64,000 nucleotides of DNA from Streptomyces sp. Z26. Lineage in GTDB: Bacteria; Actinomycetota; Actinomycetes; Streptomycetales; Streptomycetaceae. Where the stretch lies: contig NZ_RCHV01000002.1 in the NCBI RefSeq assembly GCF_003665095.1, positions 5,070,501 to 5,134,500 of the forward strand, written 5' to 3'. Positions within the stretch are counted from its first letter, which is position 1. The number at the start of each line of letters is the position of its first letter. The notes below the pieces were generated by a model. The model saw nothing but the letters and a program-made list of their open reading frames with translations, was not told where the DNA came from and did not search any database. The position numbers and the translations under genes were made by a program. Below are positions 42,785 through 51,909 of this stretch, one piece after another.

Positions 42785-43960
42785 GTCGCCGCCGCCGTGC
42801 CCCAGCCGCTCCAGGGTGTCCGGCACCTCGTCGACCGAGTCGACCAGCGCGATGCGCCCGGCCATCGGGCGGCCCTCCGCGAGCGCGCACAGCAGCGGCC
42901 AGGCGGGCAGCGTACGCGTCCAGTGCTCCTCGCCGACGAGTACCATGGGGGTCGGCCCGCCGCGCGACTGGTAGTAGTTGGGCGTCGCGTTGTCGAAGAT
43001 CTCCTGCAACGTGCCCGCCGCGCCCGGCAGGAAGACCACGCCGGCGTTGGAACGGGCGAGGAGGCCGTCCTCGCGTACGGCGTTCACGAAGTACTTCGCG
43101 ATGTGCGACGCGAACACGTTGGGCGGCTCGTGCCCGTAGAACCAGGTCGGGATGCCCACCGAACGCCCGCCGTCGGGCCACCCGTCGCGCACCGCGAACC
43201 CGGCCTCCGCCCACGCGCCCACCGACGGCGTGAACGAGGGGGAGCCCGCGAGGATCTCCAGGGCCTTGCCGAGCACGCCGTCCTCGAACGGGGCGGTGTA
43301 CGCGCCGAGGTTCGCCGCCTCCATGGCCCCCGGTCCGCCGCCGGTCGCGACGGTGAGACCGGAACGCGCCAGGGTGCGGCCCAGCCGGGCCGCGTCCGCG
43401 AACGCGTCCGAGCCGCGCTTCAGCGCGTGGCCGCCCATGACGCCCACGACGCGGGCGCCGACGAGGAGTTCGTCGAGGGCGTCGTTGACGGAGTCGTCGT
43501 GGATGGCGCGCAGCATGGAGCTGAAGATGTCGCCGTCGCCGCCGGTCTCCCGGAACCAGGCGTACGCGCGGGCGTCCGGCGTCCCCTCGTAGCCCGCGGA
43601 CAGGTTCTCGAACAGCTCGTGCGCGTCGTACAGCAGCCCGCGGTACGGGTCGAACGGCAGGTCCGGCACGGGCGGGAAGACCAGCGCGCCGCCCGCGCGC
43701 GCGGCCGCGGCGGCCTCCGGCTCCATCGGGCAGCCGAGGAAGACGGCGCCGTCGGTGGCCACGCCGCGCAGCGCGGCGGTCCGTTCGCGGAGGTCGACCG
43801 ACTGGACGCGCCAGCCCGCCAGCGAACCGGCGGAGGCGAGCACCCGGTCGAACTCCTCCAGCGTCTCCATCTCCCAGTCGTGGTCGACGGGGCCGAGTGC
43901 TTCGGGAGCGCCCGCGGCTTCGGGGCCGTGCGCGGCGGGGGAGGGGTCGTGGGGCTGCAT
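42776..43960 (-). CDS. LOG-family (lysine decarboxylase-like) Rossmann-fold protein
   Basis: The 394-residue protein has a LOG-type Rossmann domain in its C-terminal half: VGVMGGHALKRGS, then TVATGGGPGAMEAANLGAY and the motif PGAAGTLQEIF, where PGGxGTxxE is usual, so the second Gly is Ala. LOG proteins are cytokinin-riboside monophosphate phosphoribohydrolases; some members hydrolyse other nucleotides. The N-terminal ~150 residues are an additional domain. The IS element lies just upstream of its start (14 bp) and may affect its promoter. Confidence 0.82.
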   Translation of the reverse strand: MQPHDPSPAAHGPEAAGAPEALGPVDHDWEMETLEEFDRVLASAGSLAGWRVQSVDLRERTAALRGVATDGAVFLGCPMEPEAAAAARAGGALVFPPVPDLPFDPYRGLLYDAHELFENLSAGYEGTPDARAYAWFRETGGDGDIFSSMLRAIHDDSVNDALDELLVGARVVGVMGGHALKRGSDAFADAARLGRTLARSGLTVATGGGPGAMEAANLGAYTAPFEDGVLGKALEILAGSPSFTPSVGAWAEAGFAVRDGWPDGGRSVGIPTWFYGHEPPNVFASHIAKYFVNAVREDGLLARSNAGVVFLPGAAGTLQEIFDNATPNYYQSRGGPTPMVLVGEEHWTRTLPAWPLLCALAEGRPMAGRIALVDSVDEVPDTLERLGHGGGDGA

Positions 43961-43973
43961 GCCGTCAGCCTAG

Positions 43974-44939
43974 ATGAATGAGTCCGATGTCTTCAGTGGT
44001 CGTAGGCGATCAGTGATCGTTTGATGGGTGCGCCGGTGGTCCAGTTGTGCCAGATGCCGGCGGCGAGGGCGAGGAGTCGTTGTCCGGTGCGGGCGAAGAC
44101 TCCGGCCGGGGTTCTGCCGCCGTGTTGTTCGAGGCTGAGCTGGCCTTTGAGGGTGTCGATGACGGCTTCGATCCACTGGCGGACCCGGGCGATCTTCCCG
44201 TGCCGGACCGGTTCGTCCTTGCGGTCCGGCCGCACCAGGTGTGCGCCGAGCCGCTCGGCGACGAACGCTTCGAACTCCTTGCCCGCGAAGCCCTTGTCCG
44301 CGAGGATCACCTGCCCTTGGCGGACGAGGTGGTGTTCGCGTTCCAGGAGCGCGGTCATCACCTCCCGTTCGCCGAGTTTCGGGTTGGCCAGGCACCAGGT
44401 GACAGGCATGCCCTCGGCGGTGGTGACCAGGTAGAGGCGGAAGCCCCAGAAGAAGCGGGAGTGGCTGCGGCAGAAGCCGTAGCCGCAGTGCCCGGCCAGG
44501 TCGGAGCGTTTGACGGTCTCGCGGGAGGCCGCGCAGGGCAGCGGGGTGGAGTCGATCAGCCGCAGGTCGTCGTTCCAGGTCGGCACCTGCCTGGCCAGTG
44601 CCTCGATCACGCGGCTGATGAGCGGACCTGCGGCGTTGAGGCGCTTGTTGTAGGCGGACTGTTGGGGCAGGTAGCGGAAGAGGTGGCCGAGGCGGGCGTG
44701 GGCGAAGCGGATCCAGTGCCGGGTCGAGGGGAACCCGAGGAGGACCTGGGCCACGGCCAGGCACATCAGTTCGGCGTCCGTCAGCTTCGGCGGTCGCCCG
44801 ATCCGGCGACAAGGCGCCACGTGGTCGTCGATGAACACGTACAGTGCCGCCAGAAGGGCGTCCAGGTTTGTCTTCACACACTGACCAACGGGCGCCCTTC
44901 GCCATGGTCGCGACCAGGACGGACATCGGACTCACTCAT
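43974..44939 (-). mobile_element. Complete IS982-type insertion sequence
   Basis: The 966-bp element has 18-bp terminal inverted repeats with one mismatch (ATGAATGAGTCCGATGTC at the left; the right end reads ATGAGTGAGTCCGATGTC in complement). CTAG flanks both ends (43970-43973 and 44940-44943), either a 4-bp target duplication or a palindromic target. It holds one intact transposase gene. It sits between the LOG-family gene and the ABC permease gene, outside any coding region. Confidence 0.85.
43993..44877 (-). CDS. IS982-family transposase
   Basis: The 294-residue protein starts at GTG and has the N-terminal region typical of Streptomyces IS982 members (MKTNLDALLAALYVFIDDHV, then GRPPKLTDAELMCLAVAQVL). 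Candidate DDE residues are Asp in LRLIDSTPLPC, Asp in VILADKGFAG and Glu in VRQWIEAVIDTLKGQ. The frame is intact. An IS5-type assignment was considered because of the CTAG flanks, but the protein looks more like IS982. Confidence 0.85.
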   Translation of the reverse strand: MKTNLDALLAALYVFIDDHVAPCRRIGRPPKLTDAELMCLAVAQVLLGFPSTRHWIRFAHARLGHLFRYLPQQSAYNKRLNAAGPLISRVIEALARQVPTWNDDLRLIDSTPLPCAASRETVKRSDLAGHCGYGFCRSHSRFFWGFRLYLVTTAEGMPVTWCLANPKLGEREVMTALLEREHHLVRQGQVILADKGFAGKEFEAFVAERLGAHLVRPDRKDEPVRHGKIARVRQWIEAVIDTLKGQLSLEQHGGRTPAGVFARTGQRLLALAAGIWHNWTTGAPIKRSLIAYDH

Positions 44940-45023
44940 CTAGGGGCTGCCCGGCGAGGGGTTCGGGGAGGGGGAACGTACGGCCGCCGCACGGCACTTG
45001 CCGCGCTCCCGCCCCGCGTCGGC

Positions 45024-46211
45024 TCAGCCCACGGCCTGGTGCAGCGGCAGCGCCGCCAGCACGCCGACGCCCCAGGTCACCGGGGCCAGTACGGCGAGGA
45101 GCACCGCGCCGCGCAGCGCCGCCGCCCCGCGCAGCAGTCCGCGCGGGGCGCCGAGCCGCAGCAGCGTCGCGGTGACCGGCGCCCGTTCCGCGCGGCACGC
45201 GGTCGCGGCGGTCAGCGCGCTCGCGGTGGCGCAGCACACGACGAGGGCCGCGCCCAGCGCCGTCAGCGGCCCGAACGCCCGCGCGCCGCCGTCCGGCGCC
45301 GTGCCGTACAGTTCCGCCGCCGCCAGCGCCCCGGACGCCACCGCGCACAGCACGCCGAGCGGCCGCCCGACGCGTACGGCCTCCTGCTGGAGCACCCGTC
45401 CCGACAGCAGCCGCAGCGCGCCGGGACGGCCCAGGCTGATCAACCGGCCGCACAGGTGGGCGAGTCCGGGCCCGGCGAGGACCAGGCCGACCGCAGCGAG
45501 CAGCCATCCGCCGAGCACGGCGGGCGGGCTGCCGTCCACGGTGCCGGGCAGCGGCAGCAGCGCCGCGTCGCCGCCCTTCACGGGCGCGGAGCGCCGGGCG
45601 AGGGCCACCACCGTGATGCCGGTCGCGGTCAGCGCCGCGCCCCAGGGCAGCCCGGACATCGCCGCCGCGCGGGCCGCCTCCGTCGTACGCGAACCCGTAC
45701 GCGCCCGGGATCGTACGGCGAGGGCGCTCGCCCCGGCGGCGACGGCCGGGGTCAGGCACAGCAGGGTCAGTACGGCGGCGGCGGGCAGTGGCCGGTCGCC
45801 GCCGAGGACGTCGGCGGCGGCACCGTCGAACGGCAGCCTGCCGCTGCCGCCGCGCAGCTGGAGGAAGACGAGCAGCGCCAGCGCACTGCCGAACGCGCCG
45901 GTCACCGCCGTCGAACCGGCCGCCAGCAGCGGCAGCCGCGCGGCCCCCACCCCCGCCGTGTCCAGCGCGGACGGCTGCCGTGGCGGTGTCTCCGTACGGG
46001 CGACGGCGGCGGCGAACTGCGCGGCGGCCGCGAGCGGTACGAGGCACCACAGGAGGCGTACGGAGGCGTCGCCGGAGTCGCGGGGGTGCGCCAGGCCGTA
46101 GCCGAGCGCGCTGAGGAGCAGGAAACCGGCGACGGCGATCGCGCACGCCACGGACAGCCGCCGCAGCAGCGTCCACGGGCGCGCGCCGCGGACTAGGCGG
46201 AGAGCGAGCAC
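45024..46211 (-). CDS. ABC transporter permease (FtsX/MacB-like or related)
   Basis: The 395-residue protein has about eight hydrophobic segments, starting with LLRRLSVACAIAVAGFLLLS near residue 17 and ending VLLAVLAPVTWGVGVLAALPL. The layout resembles FtsX-like permeases in which few helices flank extracytoplasmic regions, but here most of the protein is hydrophobic. GTG at 46211 overlaps the ATPase gene by 19 bp. Substrate unknown. Confidence 0.75.
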   Translation of the reverse strand: MLALRLVRGARPWTLLRRLSVACAIAVAGFLLLSALGYGLAHPRDSGDASVRLLWCLVPLAAAAQFAAAVARTETPPRQPSALDTAGVGAARLPLLAAGSTAVTGAFGSALALLVFLQLRGGSGRLPFDGAAADVLGGDRPLPAAAVLTLLCLTPAVAAGASALAVRSRARTGSRTTEAARAAAMSGLPWGAALTATGITVVALARRSAPVKGGDAALLPLPGTVDGSPPAVLGGWLLAAVGLVLAGPGLAHLCGRLISLGRPGALRLLSGRVLQQEAVRVGRPLGVLCAVASGALAAAELYGTAPDGGARAFGPLTALGAALVVCCATASALTAATACRAERAPVTATLLRLGAPRGLLRGAAALRGAVLLAVLAPVTWGVGVLAALPLHQAVG

Positions 46212-46951
46212 GCGGCGCTGCCCTCCGCTTCGGTGACCGGGCGGGGAGCGGTGGGGGTGCGGCGGCCGTCGACGAGGGGGACGCACCGGTCGACGAGCGA
46301 CGTGCCGGTGGAGTCGTCCGTCTCGGCGGGCGCGGGCTCGGGCGAGGTGAGCACCACCGTGATGCCGTGCGAGCGGGCGGCGCTGGTGAGCGTGCGCAGC
46401 GCCTGCATACGGTCCAACTGGTGCAGCGGCGCGGTCGGTTCGTCCGCGAACAGCACGGTCGGTCCGGGTGCCAACGCCCGTGCGATGGCGACCCGTTGGC
46501 GCTGCGACTGGAGCAGGTCCGCGGGGCGCCGCCGCGCGCAGTCCCCGATGTCGAGGCGGTCCAGCCACTCGTACGCGGCTGCCCGCGCCGTGCGCTGCCG
46601 GGCGCCGGTCAGCAGCAGCGGCAGGGCGGCGTTCTCCCAGGCGGTCAGCTCCGGCACCAGCTCCGGCGCGCTGCCGATCCAGCCGAAGCGGTCGCGGCGG
46701 AGCCGCTCGCGCGAGGCGCGGCCCAGGGAGTGCAGGGGCACGCCGTCGAACCACACCTCGCCCTCCGTCGGGACCAGCCGCCCCGACAGGCAGCCCAGCA
46801 GCGTGCTCTTGCCGCTGCCGCGTGGGCCCGACACGGAAACGATCTCCTCCGGGCGTACTCCGAGGGTGATCCCCTGGAGGGCCGGGGAGCCGTCGTACGA
46901 GTAGTGCAGTCCGCGTGCCCAGAGCACGTCGTCGTCCGGCGGGGCAGCCAT
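46193..46951 (-). CDS. ABC transporter ATP-binding protein with degenerate signature motif
   Basis: The 252-residue protein has Walker A GPRGSGKST near residue 42 and Walker B VLFADEPTA. The LSGGQ signature is replaced by DLLQSQRQRVAIARAL, and the switch region reads VVLTSPEP without the usual His. Overall it resembles LolD/MacB-type ATPases. The ATG at 46951 follows GGGAGG. ATP turnover may be altered. It forms an operon with the downstream permease gene. Confidence 0.85.
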   Translation of the reverse strand: MAAPPDDDVLWARGLHYSYDGSPALQGITLGVRPEEIVSVSGPRGSGKSTLLGCLSGRLVPTEGEVWFDGVPLHSLGRASRERLRRDRFGWIGSAPELVPELTAWENAALPLLLTGARQRTARAAAYEWLDRLDIGDCARRRPADLLQSQRQRVAIARALAPGPTVLFADEPTAPLHQLDRMQALRTLTSAARSHGITVVLTSPEPAPAETDDSTGTSLVDRCVPLVDGRRTPTAPRPVTEAEGSAACSLSA

Positions 46952-47076
46952 CGAAGGCACCTCCCACTCACCTCTGCTCCGTCTGCTCTGCTGATCGCCA
47001 TCCCCCGAGGTGCGAACGACCGGCGGGGGGTTCGGTCACTGGCACCGTAGGGACAGCGTGGCGGGGGAGCGGCGCA

Positions 47077-47130
47077 GGCTCGGCGCGGGGGCGCGCAGGA
47101 ACGTCCGTATGGAGGCGTCCGCGCCGAGCC
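47077..47130. terminator. Hairpin downstream of the aminotransferase gene
   Basis: A perfect 12-bp inverted repeat (GGCTCGGCGCGG with its complement) with a 30-nt loop lies 21 bp beyond the aminotransferase stop on the minus strand. It probably ends the asnC-aminotransferase transcript. Confidence 0.5.
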
Positions 47131-47151
47131 GTGCAGTCGGGGTGACGGGGG

Positions 47152-48531
47152 TCAGAGCAGCTTCCACGCCTCCGTGAGGACGCCGCGGAGGATCTGCTCG
47201 ATCTCGTCGAAGACCGCCTGGTCCGCGATGAGCGGCGGCGCCAGCTGTACGACGGGGTCACCGCGGTCGTCGGCGCGGCAGTACAGGCCCGCCTCGAAGA
47301 GGGCGCCGGAGAGGAAGCCGTACAGGACGCGTTCGCACTCCTCGTCGGTGAACGTCTCCTTCGTCGCCCGGTCCTTGACCAGCTCGATGCCGTAGAAGAA
47401 GCCGTCGCCGCGCACGTCGCCGACGATCGGCAGGTCGAGCAGCTTCTCCAGGGTGGCGCGGAAGGCGCCCTCCTGGTCGAGCACGTGGCGGTACAGGCCC
47501 TCGCGTTCCATCAGGTCGAGGTTGGCGAGGCCGACGGCGGCGGACACGGGGTGGCCGCCGAAGGTGTAGCCGTGGAGGAACGTGTCGTCGCCGCGGAAGA
47601 ACGGCTCGGCCACCCGGTCGGAGATCACGGCCGCGCCGATCGGGGAGTACCCGGAGGTCATGCCCTTGGCGCAGGTGATGATGTCCGGCACGTAGCCGAA
47701 CTTGTCGCAGGCGAAGACCGTGCCCAGCCTGCCGAACGCGCAGATCACCTCGTCCGAGACGAGCAGCACGCCGTACCGGTCGCAGATCTCGCGGACGCGG
47801 TCGAAGTAGCCGGGCGGCGGCGGGAAGCAGCCGCCCGCGTTCTGCACCGGCTCCAGGAAGACGGCGGCGACCGTCTCCGGGCCCTCGAAGAGGATCTCCT
47901 GCTCGATCTGGTCGGCCGCCCAGCGCCCGAAGGCCACCGGGTCGTCGCCGTGCAGCGGGGCGCGGTAGATGTTGGTGTTCGGCACCTTGTGGGCGCCGGG
48001 TACGAGCGGCTCGAACGGCGCCTTGAGGGCCGGGAGCCCGGTGATGGACAGCGCGCCCTGCGGGGTGCCGTGGTAGGCGACGGCGCGGGAGATCACCTTG
48101 TACTTCGTGTGGTTGCCGGTGAGCTTGTGGTACTGCTTCGCCAGCTTCCACGCGGTCTCCACGGCCTCGCCGCCGCCGGTGGTGAAGAAGACCTTGTTCA
48201 GGTCGCCCGGCGCGTGCCCGGCGAGCCGCTCGGCCAGTTCGACGGCGCTCGGGTGGGCGTAGCTCCAGATCGGGAAGAACGCCAGCTCCCGCGCCTGCTT
48301 CGCGGCGGCCTCGGCCAGTTCCGTACGGCCGTGCCCGGCCTGTACGACGAAGAGTCCGGCGAGGCCGTCGAGGTAGCGCTTGCCGTCGGTGTCGAAGACG
48401 TACGCGCCCTCGCCGCGCACGATGGTGGGTACGGGCGCGTGCTCGTACGACGACATGCGGGTGAAGTGCATCCACAGGTGGTCGTACGCGGTACGGGACA
48501 GGTCGTTGCTCACGGCTATCGGGTTCCCCAT
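47152..48531 (-). CDS. Class III (omega) aminotransferase, probably polyamine/putrescine type
   Basis: The 459-residue PLP enzyme belongs to the class III aminotransferases. The PLP lysine is in TCAKGMTSGYSP, preceded by LLVSDEVICAFGR with the cofactor-binding Asp; SITGLPALKAPFEP and YTFGGHPVSAAVGLANL are typical of putrescine, spermidine or beta-alanine transaminases. The ATG at 48531 overlaps the asnC stop by 16 bp. With the nearby aldehyde dehydrogenases and importer, it probably transaminates putrescine or a related diamine to the aldehyde. Exact substrate is unproven. Confidence 0.88.
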   Translation of the reverse strand: MGNPIAVSNDLSRTAYDHLWMHFTRMSSYEHAPVPTIVRGEGAYVFDTDGKRYLDGLAGLFVVQAGHGRTELAEAAAKQARELAFFPIWSYAHPSAVELAERLAGHAPGDLNKVFFTTGGGEAVETAWKLAKQYHKLTGNHTKYKVISRAVAYHGTPQGALSITGLPALKAPFEPLVPGAHKVPNTNIYRAPLHGDDPVAFGRWAADQIEQEILFEGPETVAAVFLEPVQNAGGCFPPPPGYFDRVREICDRYGVLLVSDEVICAFGRLGTVFACDKFGYVPDIITCAKGMTSGYSPIGAAVISDRVAEPFFRGDDTFLHGYTFGGHPVSAAVGLANLDLMEREGLYRHVLDQEGAFRATLEKLLDLPIVGDVRGDGFFYGIELVKDRATKETFTDEECERVLYGFLSGALFEAGLYCRADDRGDPVVQLAPPLIADQAVFDEIEQILRGVLTEAWKLL

Positions 48532-48995
48532 GCGTAGGTCTGCTTGCGCAGCTTGAGGTAGACGAAGCTCTCGGTCGAGCGCACCCCCGGCACGGTGCGG
48601 ATGCGTTTGGTGAGCATCTCCAGGAGGTGCTCGTCGTCCTCGCAGACGACCTCGACCAGGAGGTCGAACGAGCCCGCCGACACCACCACGTAGTCGACCT
48701 CGTCGATCGCGGCGAGCGCGTCGGCCACGGGGTCGATGTCGCCGTCCACCGTGATCCCGACCATCGCCTGGCGCATGAAGCCGACGGTGAGCGGGTCGGT
48801 CACGGCGACGATCTGCATGACGCCCTGGTCGAGCAGCTTCTGCACCCGCTGCCGTACGGCCGCCTCGGACAGGCCGACGGCCTTGCCGATCGCGCCGTAC
48901 GGGCGGCGTCCGTCCTCCTGGAGCTGTTCGATGATGGCCAGGGAGACGGCGTCGATCGACGACGGGCCGTGGGTGTTCTTGGAGTCGCGAGCCAC
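48516..48995 (-). CDS. Lrp/AsnC-family transcriptional regulator
   Basis: The 159-residue protein has an N-terminal helix-turn-helix (SLAIIEQLQEDGRRPYGAIG, then VGLSEAAVRQRVQKLLDQGV) and a C-terminal RAM/ligand domain (GSFDLLVEVVCEDDEHLLEM). GTG at 48995 is preferred; other in-frame starts lie at 49004 and 49031. It overlaps the aminotransferase gene and is divergent from an aldehyde dehydrogenase gene, so it likely controls both in response to an amino acid or polyamine product. Confidence 0.9.
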   Translation of the reverse strand: MARDSKNTHGPSSIDAVSLAIIEQLQEDGRRPYGAIGKAVGLSEAAVRQRVQKLLDQGVMQIVAVTDPLTVGFMRQAMVGITVDGDIDPVADALAAIDEVDYVVVSAGSFDLLVEVVCEDDEHLLEMLTKRIRTVPGVRSTESFVYLKLRKQTYAWGTR

Positions 48996-49114
48996 AGGCA
49001 CACCCTGCACGAGGACTCGACACTCTGGCAACCCTGGAGCGATGTAATCCGTTGTCTTGGTGGCTCTGGGATGCTGAATTCGTTGTACCAGGGTGTTGGG
49101 TGTATCGAAAGCGT

Positions 49115-49133
49115 CACCCTCCTGGTTAGGGTG
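49115..49133. promoter_or_regulatory. Short inverted repeat in the asnC/aldehyde dehydrogenase divergent region
   Basis: CACCCT (49115-49120) and AGGGTG (49128-49133) form a dyad in the ~180-bp divergent region, about 40 bp before the dehydrogenase start. It could be an operator for the adjacent AsnC-type regulator; no other support. Confidence 0.3.
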
Positions 49134-49173
49134 GTCGTCTCACCCAATGGACAGCGGACAGGAGGGGTGCGAA

Positions 49174-50622
49174 GTGACCGCCGAGCTGCGTCGACTGCGC
49201 AACTACATCGACGGGGAGTTCCGGGATGCCGCGGACGGCCGGACGACCGAGGTGGTCGACCCGGTGACCGGCGAGGCGTACGCGACCGCGCCGCTCTCCG
49301 GGGCCGCGGACGTCGACGCCGCCATGGCCGCCGCCGCGAAGGCGTTCCCCGTCTGGCGGGACGCGACGCCCGCCACCCGCCAGCGCGTGATCCTGAAGAT
49401 CGCGGACGTGCTGGAGGCGCGGCAGGACGAGCTGCTCGCCGCCGAGTGCGAGAACACGGGCAAGCCCCTGGAGCTGACCCGGCAGGAGGAGCTGCCGATG
49501 ATGCTCGACCAGATCCGCTTCTTCGCGGGCGCCGCGCGGATGCTGGAGGGCAAGTCCGCGGGCGAGTACATGGACGGGCTCACCTCGTTCGTACGCCGGG
49601 AGCCGGTCGGCGTCTGCGCGCAGGTCGCGCCGTGGAACTACCCGATGATGATGGCCGTGTGGAAGTTCGCCCCGGCCCTCGCCGCGGGCAACGCCGTGGT
49701 GCTGAAGCCGTCCGACACCACGCCCGCGTCGACCGTCCTGCTGGCCGAGGTGATCGGCGGTGTGCTCGCCGAACTGGAGCTGCCCGCCGGGGTGTTCAAC
49801 ATCGTCTGCGGCGACCGCGACACCGGCCGCCTGATGGTCGAGCACGACGTGCCCGCCATGGCCTCCATCACCGGCTCCGTCCGCGCGGGCACCGAGGTCG
49901 CGGGCAGCGCGGCCAAGGACCTCAAGCGGGTGCACCTGGAGCTGGGCGGCAAGGCGCCCTGCGTGGTCTTCGAGGACGCCGACATCCCGGCGGCCGTCGA
50001 GGGCATCCGCGACGGCGGCTTCTTCAACGCGGGCCAGGACTGCACCGCCGCCACCCGCGTGCTGGTGCACGAGTCGGTGCACGACGACTTCGTCACCGCG
50101 CTCGCCAAGGCCGCGGCCGAGGTGAAGACCGGCGACCCGACGGACGAGGACTGCTTCTACGGTCCGCTGAACAACGCCGACCACCTCGCGAAGGTCGCCG
50201 GGTTCGTCGACCGGCTGCCCGCCCACGCGAAGGTCGAGGCGGGCGGTGAACGGGTCGGGGACAAGGGCTACTTCTACGCCCCGACCGTCGTCTCCGGCCT
50301 CCGTCAGGACGACGAGATCATCCAGAACGAGGTCTTCGGACCCGTCATCACCGTCCAGTCGTTCTCCTCCGAGGAGGAGGCGGTGACCTGGGCGAACGAC
50401 GTGGAGTACGCGCTGGCGTCCTCGGTGTGGACCACGGACCACGCGCGCGCGATGCGGATGTCCAAGGTGCTGGACTTCGGCTGCGTGTGGATCAACACGC
50501 ACATCCCGCTGGTCGCGGAGATGCCGCACGGCGGCTTCAAGAAGTCCGGCTACGGCAAGGACCTGTCGGCGTACGGCTTCGACGACTACACCCGGGTGAA
50601 GCACGTGATGACGGCGCTGTAG
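49174..50622 (+). CDS. Gamma-aminobutyraldehyde dehydrogenase-like aldehyde dehydrogenase
   Basis: The 482-residue NAD(P)-dependent aldehyde dehydrogenase has the nucleotide-binding region (APWNYPMMMAVWKFAPALAA), catalytic Glu in LELGGKAPCVVFED and catalytic Cys in FFNAGQDCTAATR. The FNAGQDC form is common in aminobutyraldehyde and betaine aldehyde dehydrogenases. GTG follows AGGAGG. Together with the aminotransferase it would oxidise 4-aminobutyraldehyde to GABA. Confidence 0.9.
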   Translation: MTAELRRLRNYIDGEFRDAADGRTTEVVDPVTGEAYATAPLSGAADVDAAMAAAAKAFPVWRDATPATRQRVILKIADVLEARQDELLAAECENTGKPLELTRQEELPMMLDQIRFFAGAARMLEGKSAGEYMDGLTSFVRREPVGVCAQVAPWNYPMMMAVWKFAPALAAGNAVVLKPSDTTPASTVLLAEVIGGVLAELELPAGVFNIVCGDRDTGRLMVEHDVPAMASITGSVRAGTEVAGSAAKDLKRVHLELGGKAPCVVFEDADIPAAVEGIRDGGFFNAGQDCTAATRVLVHESVHDDFVTALAKAAAEVKTGDPTDEDCFYGPLNNADHLAKVAGFVDRLPAHAKVEAGGERVGDKGYFYAPTVVSGLRQDDEIIQNEVFGPVITVQSFSSEEEAVTWANDVEYALASSVWTTDHARAMRMSKVLDFGCVWINTHIPLVAEMPHGGFKKSGYGKDLSAYGFDDYTRVKHVMTAL

Positions 50623-50775
50623 CGGGTGGCGTACGGGCCGGTCCGAGGGGTTCGTTCGGAGTGGTTCGGAGTTGTGACCTTCCGGGCTTGACGCACGGTG
50701 TGCGGGCGGTGGTTCCCTTGTCGGGGGCCCCGCCCGTTCCCGTTCCGCCCCCTCCGCTCCCCGAGAGGCACCGTC

Positions 50776-51129
50776 GTGATCATCTTCGGTATGTCGTCCA
50801 AGCTGGTCCAGTTGGCCATGCTCAACCTGCTGTGCGGCTACTGCGGCAACCCGTCCGCGCACGGCCTGCGCAAGCTCGTCCGGAAGTTCTCGCTGTTCTT
50901 CGTCCCCCTCTTCCCGGTCGCGCCCGCGAAGTACCGGCTCCAGTGCACCTTCTGCGGCGCGGAGAGCGAGATCAGCAAGGAGAACGCCGAGCAGCTGCTC
51001 GCGCAGGCGGGCGGCCAGGGCCCGCAGCCGGGTACGGGCGCGCCCCAGCAGCAGGGCGGCGGCAACCCGTTCGCCGGTCAGCCGCAGCAGCCGGGCGGCC
51101 CGTACGGCCAGAACCCGTACCAGTCCTGA
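50776..51129 (+). CDS. Small zinc-ribbon protein
   Basis: The 117-residue protein has two CxxC pairs, CGYC near residue 20 and CTFC near 60, a zinc ribbon interrupted by a hydrophobic segment (FSLFFVPLFPV) that resembles zinc-ribbon-15 family proteins. The C-terminal half is Gln/Pro/Gly-rich and disordered, ending with YGQNPYQS. GTG at 50776 (VIIFGMSSKLVQLAML) is used. Function unknown. Confidence 0.75.
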   Translation: MIIFGMSSKLVQLAMLNLLCGYCGNPSAHGLRKLVRKFSLFFVPLFPVAPAKYRLQCTFCGAESEISKENAEQLLAQAGGQGPQPGTGAPQQQGGGNPFAGQPQQPGGPYGQNPYQS

Positions 51130-51183
51130 GCCGCGCGGGCGCCCGGCCCCGTACGCCGTCCGCGCCCCGTGCGTACGTGCCGC

Positions 51184-51909
51184 TCAGCGCGTACGGGCCG
51201 GCCCCGGCGGGGTGCGGCGCAGCACGCGGCAGAGGGCGTCCACGCGGTTGGTCGTGACGGACTCCACGCCCATCGCGACCAGCGCGCGCATGTTCCGGCC
51301 GGTGTCCGGGGTCCAGGCCGAGACGCGGTAGCCGTCGGCCCGCGCGCGGTCGACCAGCTCCGGGGTGAGCAGTGTGAAGCGGAAGTTGAGCCACCGCGGG
51401 CGTACGTCCGCCAGCAGCGTCGCGCGGGGCGGCGCCGTACGCGACCAGGTCAGCGCGATCTCCGCGTCCCCGTCGGCCGCCCGTACGCCGCGCATCGCGA
51501 CGGGCCCGCCGCAGTAGTACACCCGGTCCGCCGCGCCCGCCTCGCGCGCCGCCCGCACGGCGGTGGACGCCGCGGCCGGGTCCGGCAGGTCGACGAGCGT
51601 CCGCACGGCGGCCGTCGCCGCCAGCGCCTCCGCCAGCGTCGGCACCTCCCCGCCGGTCAGCTCACGCAGCCGGTCCGCGGTGAGGGCGCCGACCTCCTCC
51701 GGGCGCTCCCAGAGCCGTTCCAGGGTGCGGTCGTGCACCACGACGGGCACGCCGTCGCGGGTGAGCCGCACGTCCAGTTCGACGGCGTCGGCGCCCGCGG
51801 CGACGGCGGCGGCGAACGACGGCAGGGTGTTCTCCCGCGCGACGTACGGTGCGCCGCGGTGCGCCACCGCCGTGACACGCGCCGTACCCGCTCCCTCCGG
51901 CGCGCTCAC
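51184..51909 (-). CDS. Glycerophosphodiester phosphodiesterase
   Basis: The 241-residue protein is a GDPD TIM-barrel enzyme that cleaves glycerophosphodiesters to glycerol-3-phosphate and an alcohol. Catalytic and metal residues are visible in AVAHRGAPYVARENTLPSF (His, Glu), VELDVRLTRDGVPVVVHD (Glu, Asp, second His), and the late strand TPDTGRNM. GTG at 51909 overlaps the adenosine deaminase stop by 4 bp. No signal peptide, so cytoplasmic. Confidence 0.9.
   Translation of the reverse strand: MSAPEGAGTARVTAVAHRGAPYVARENTLPSFAAAVAAGADAVELDVRLTRDGVPVVVHDRTLERLWERPEEVGALTADRLRELTGGEVPTLAEALAATAAVRTLVDLPDPAAASTAVRAAREAGAADRVYYCGGPVAMRGVRAADGDAEIALTWSRTAPPRATLLADVRPRWLNFRFTLLTPELVDRARADGYRVSAWTPDTGRNMRALVAMGVESVTTNRVDALCRVLRRTPPGPARTR

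Noticed and set aside
43993..44877. IS5-family transposase
   Set aside because: CTAG flanks fit the IS5 target pattern, but the N-terminal region and overall sequence look like Streptomyces IS982 proteins. The choice is not absolute.
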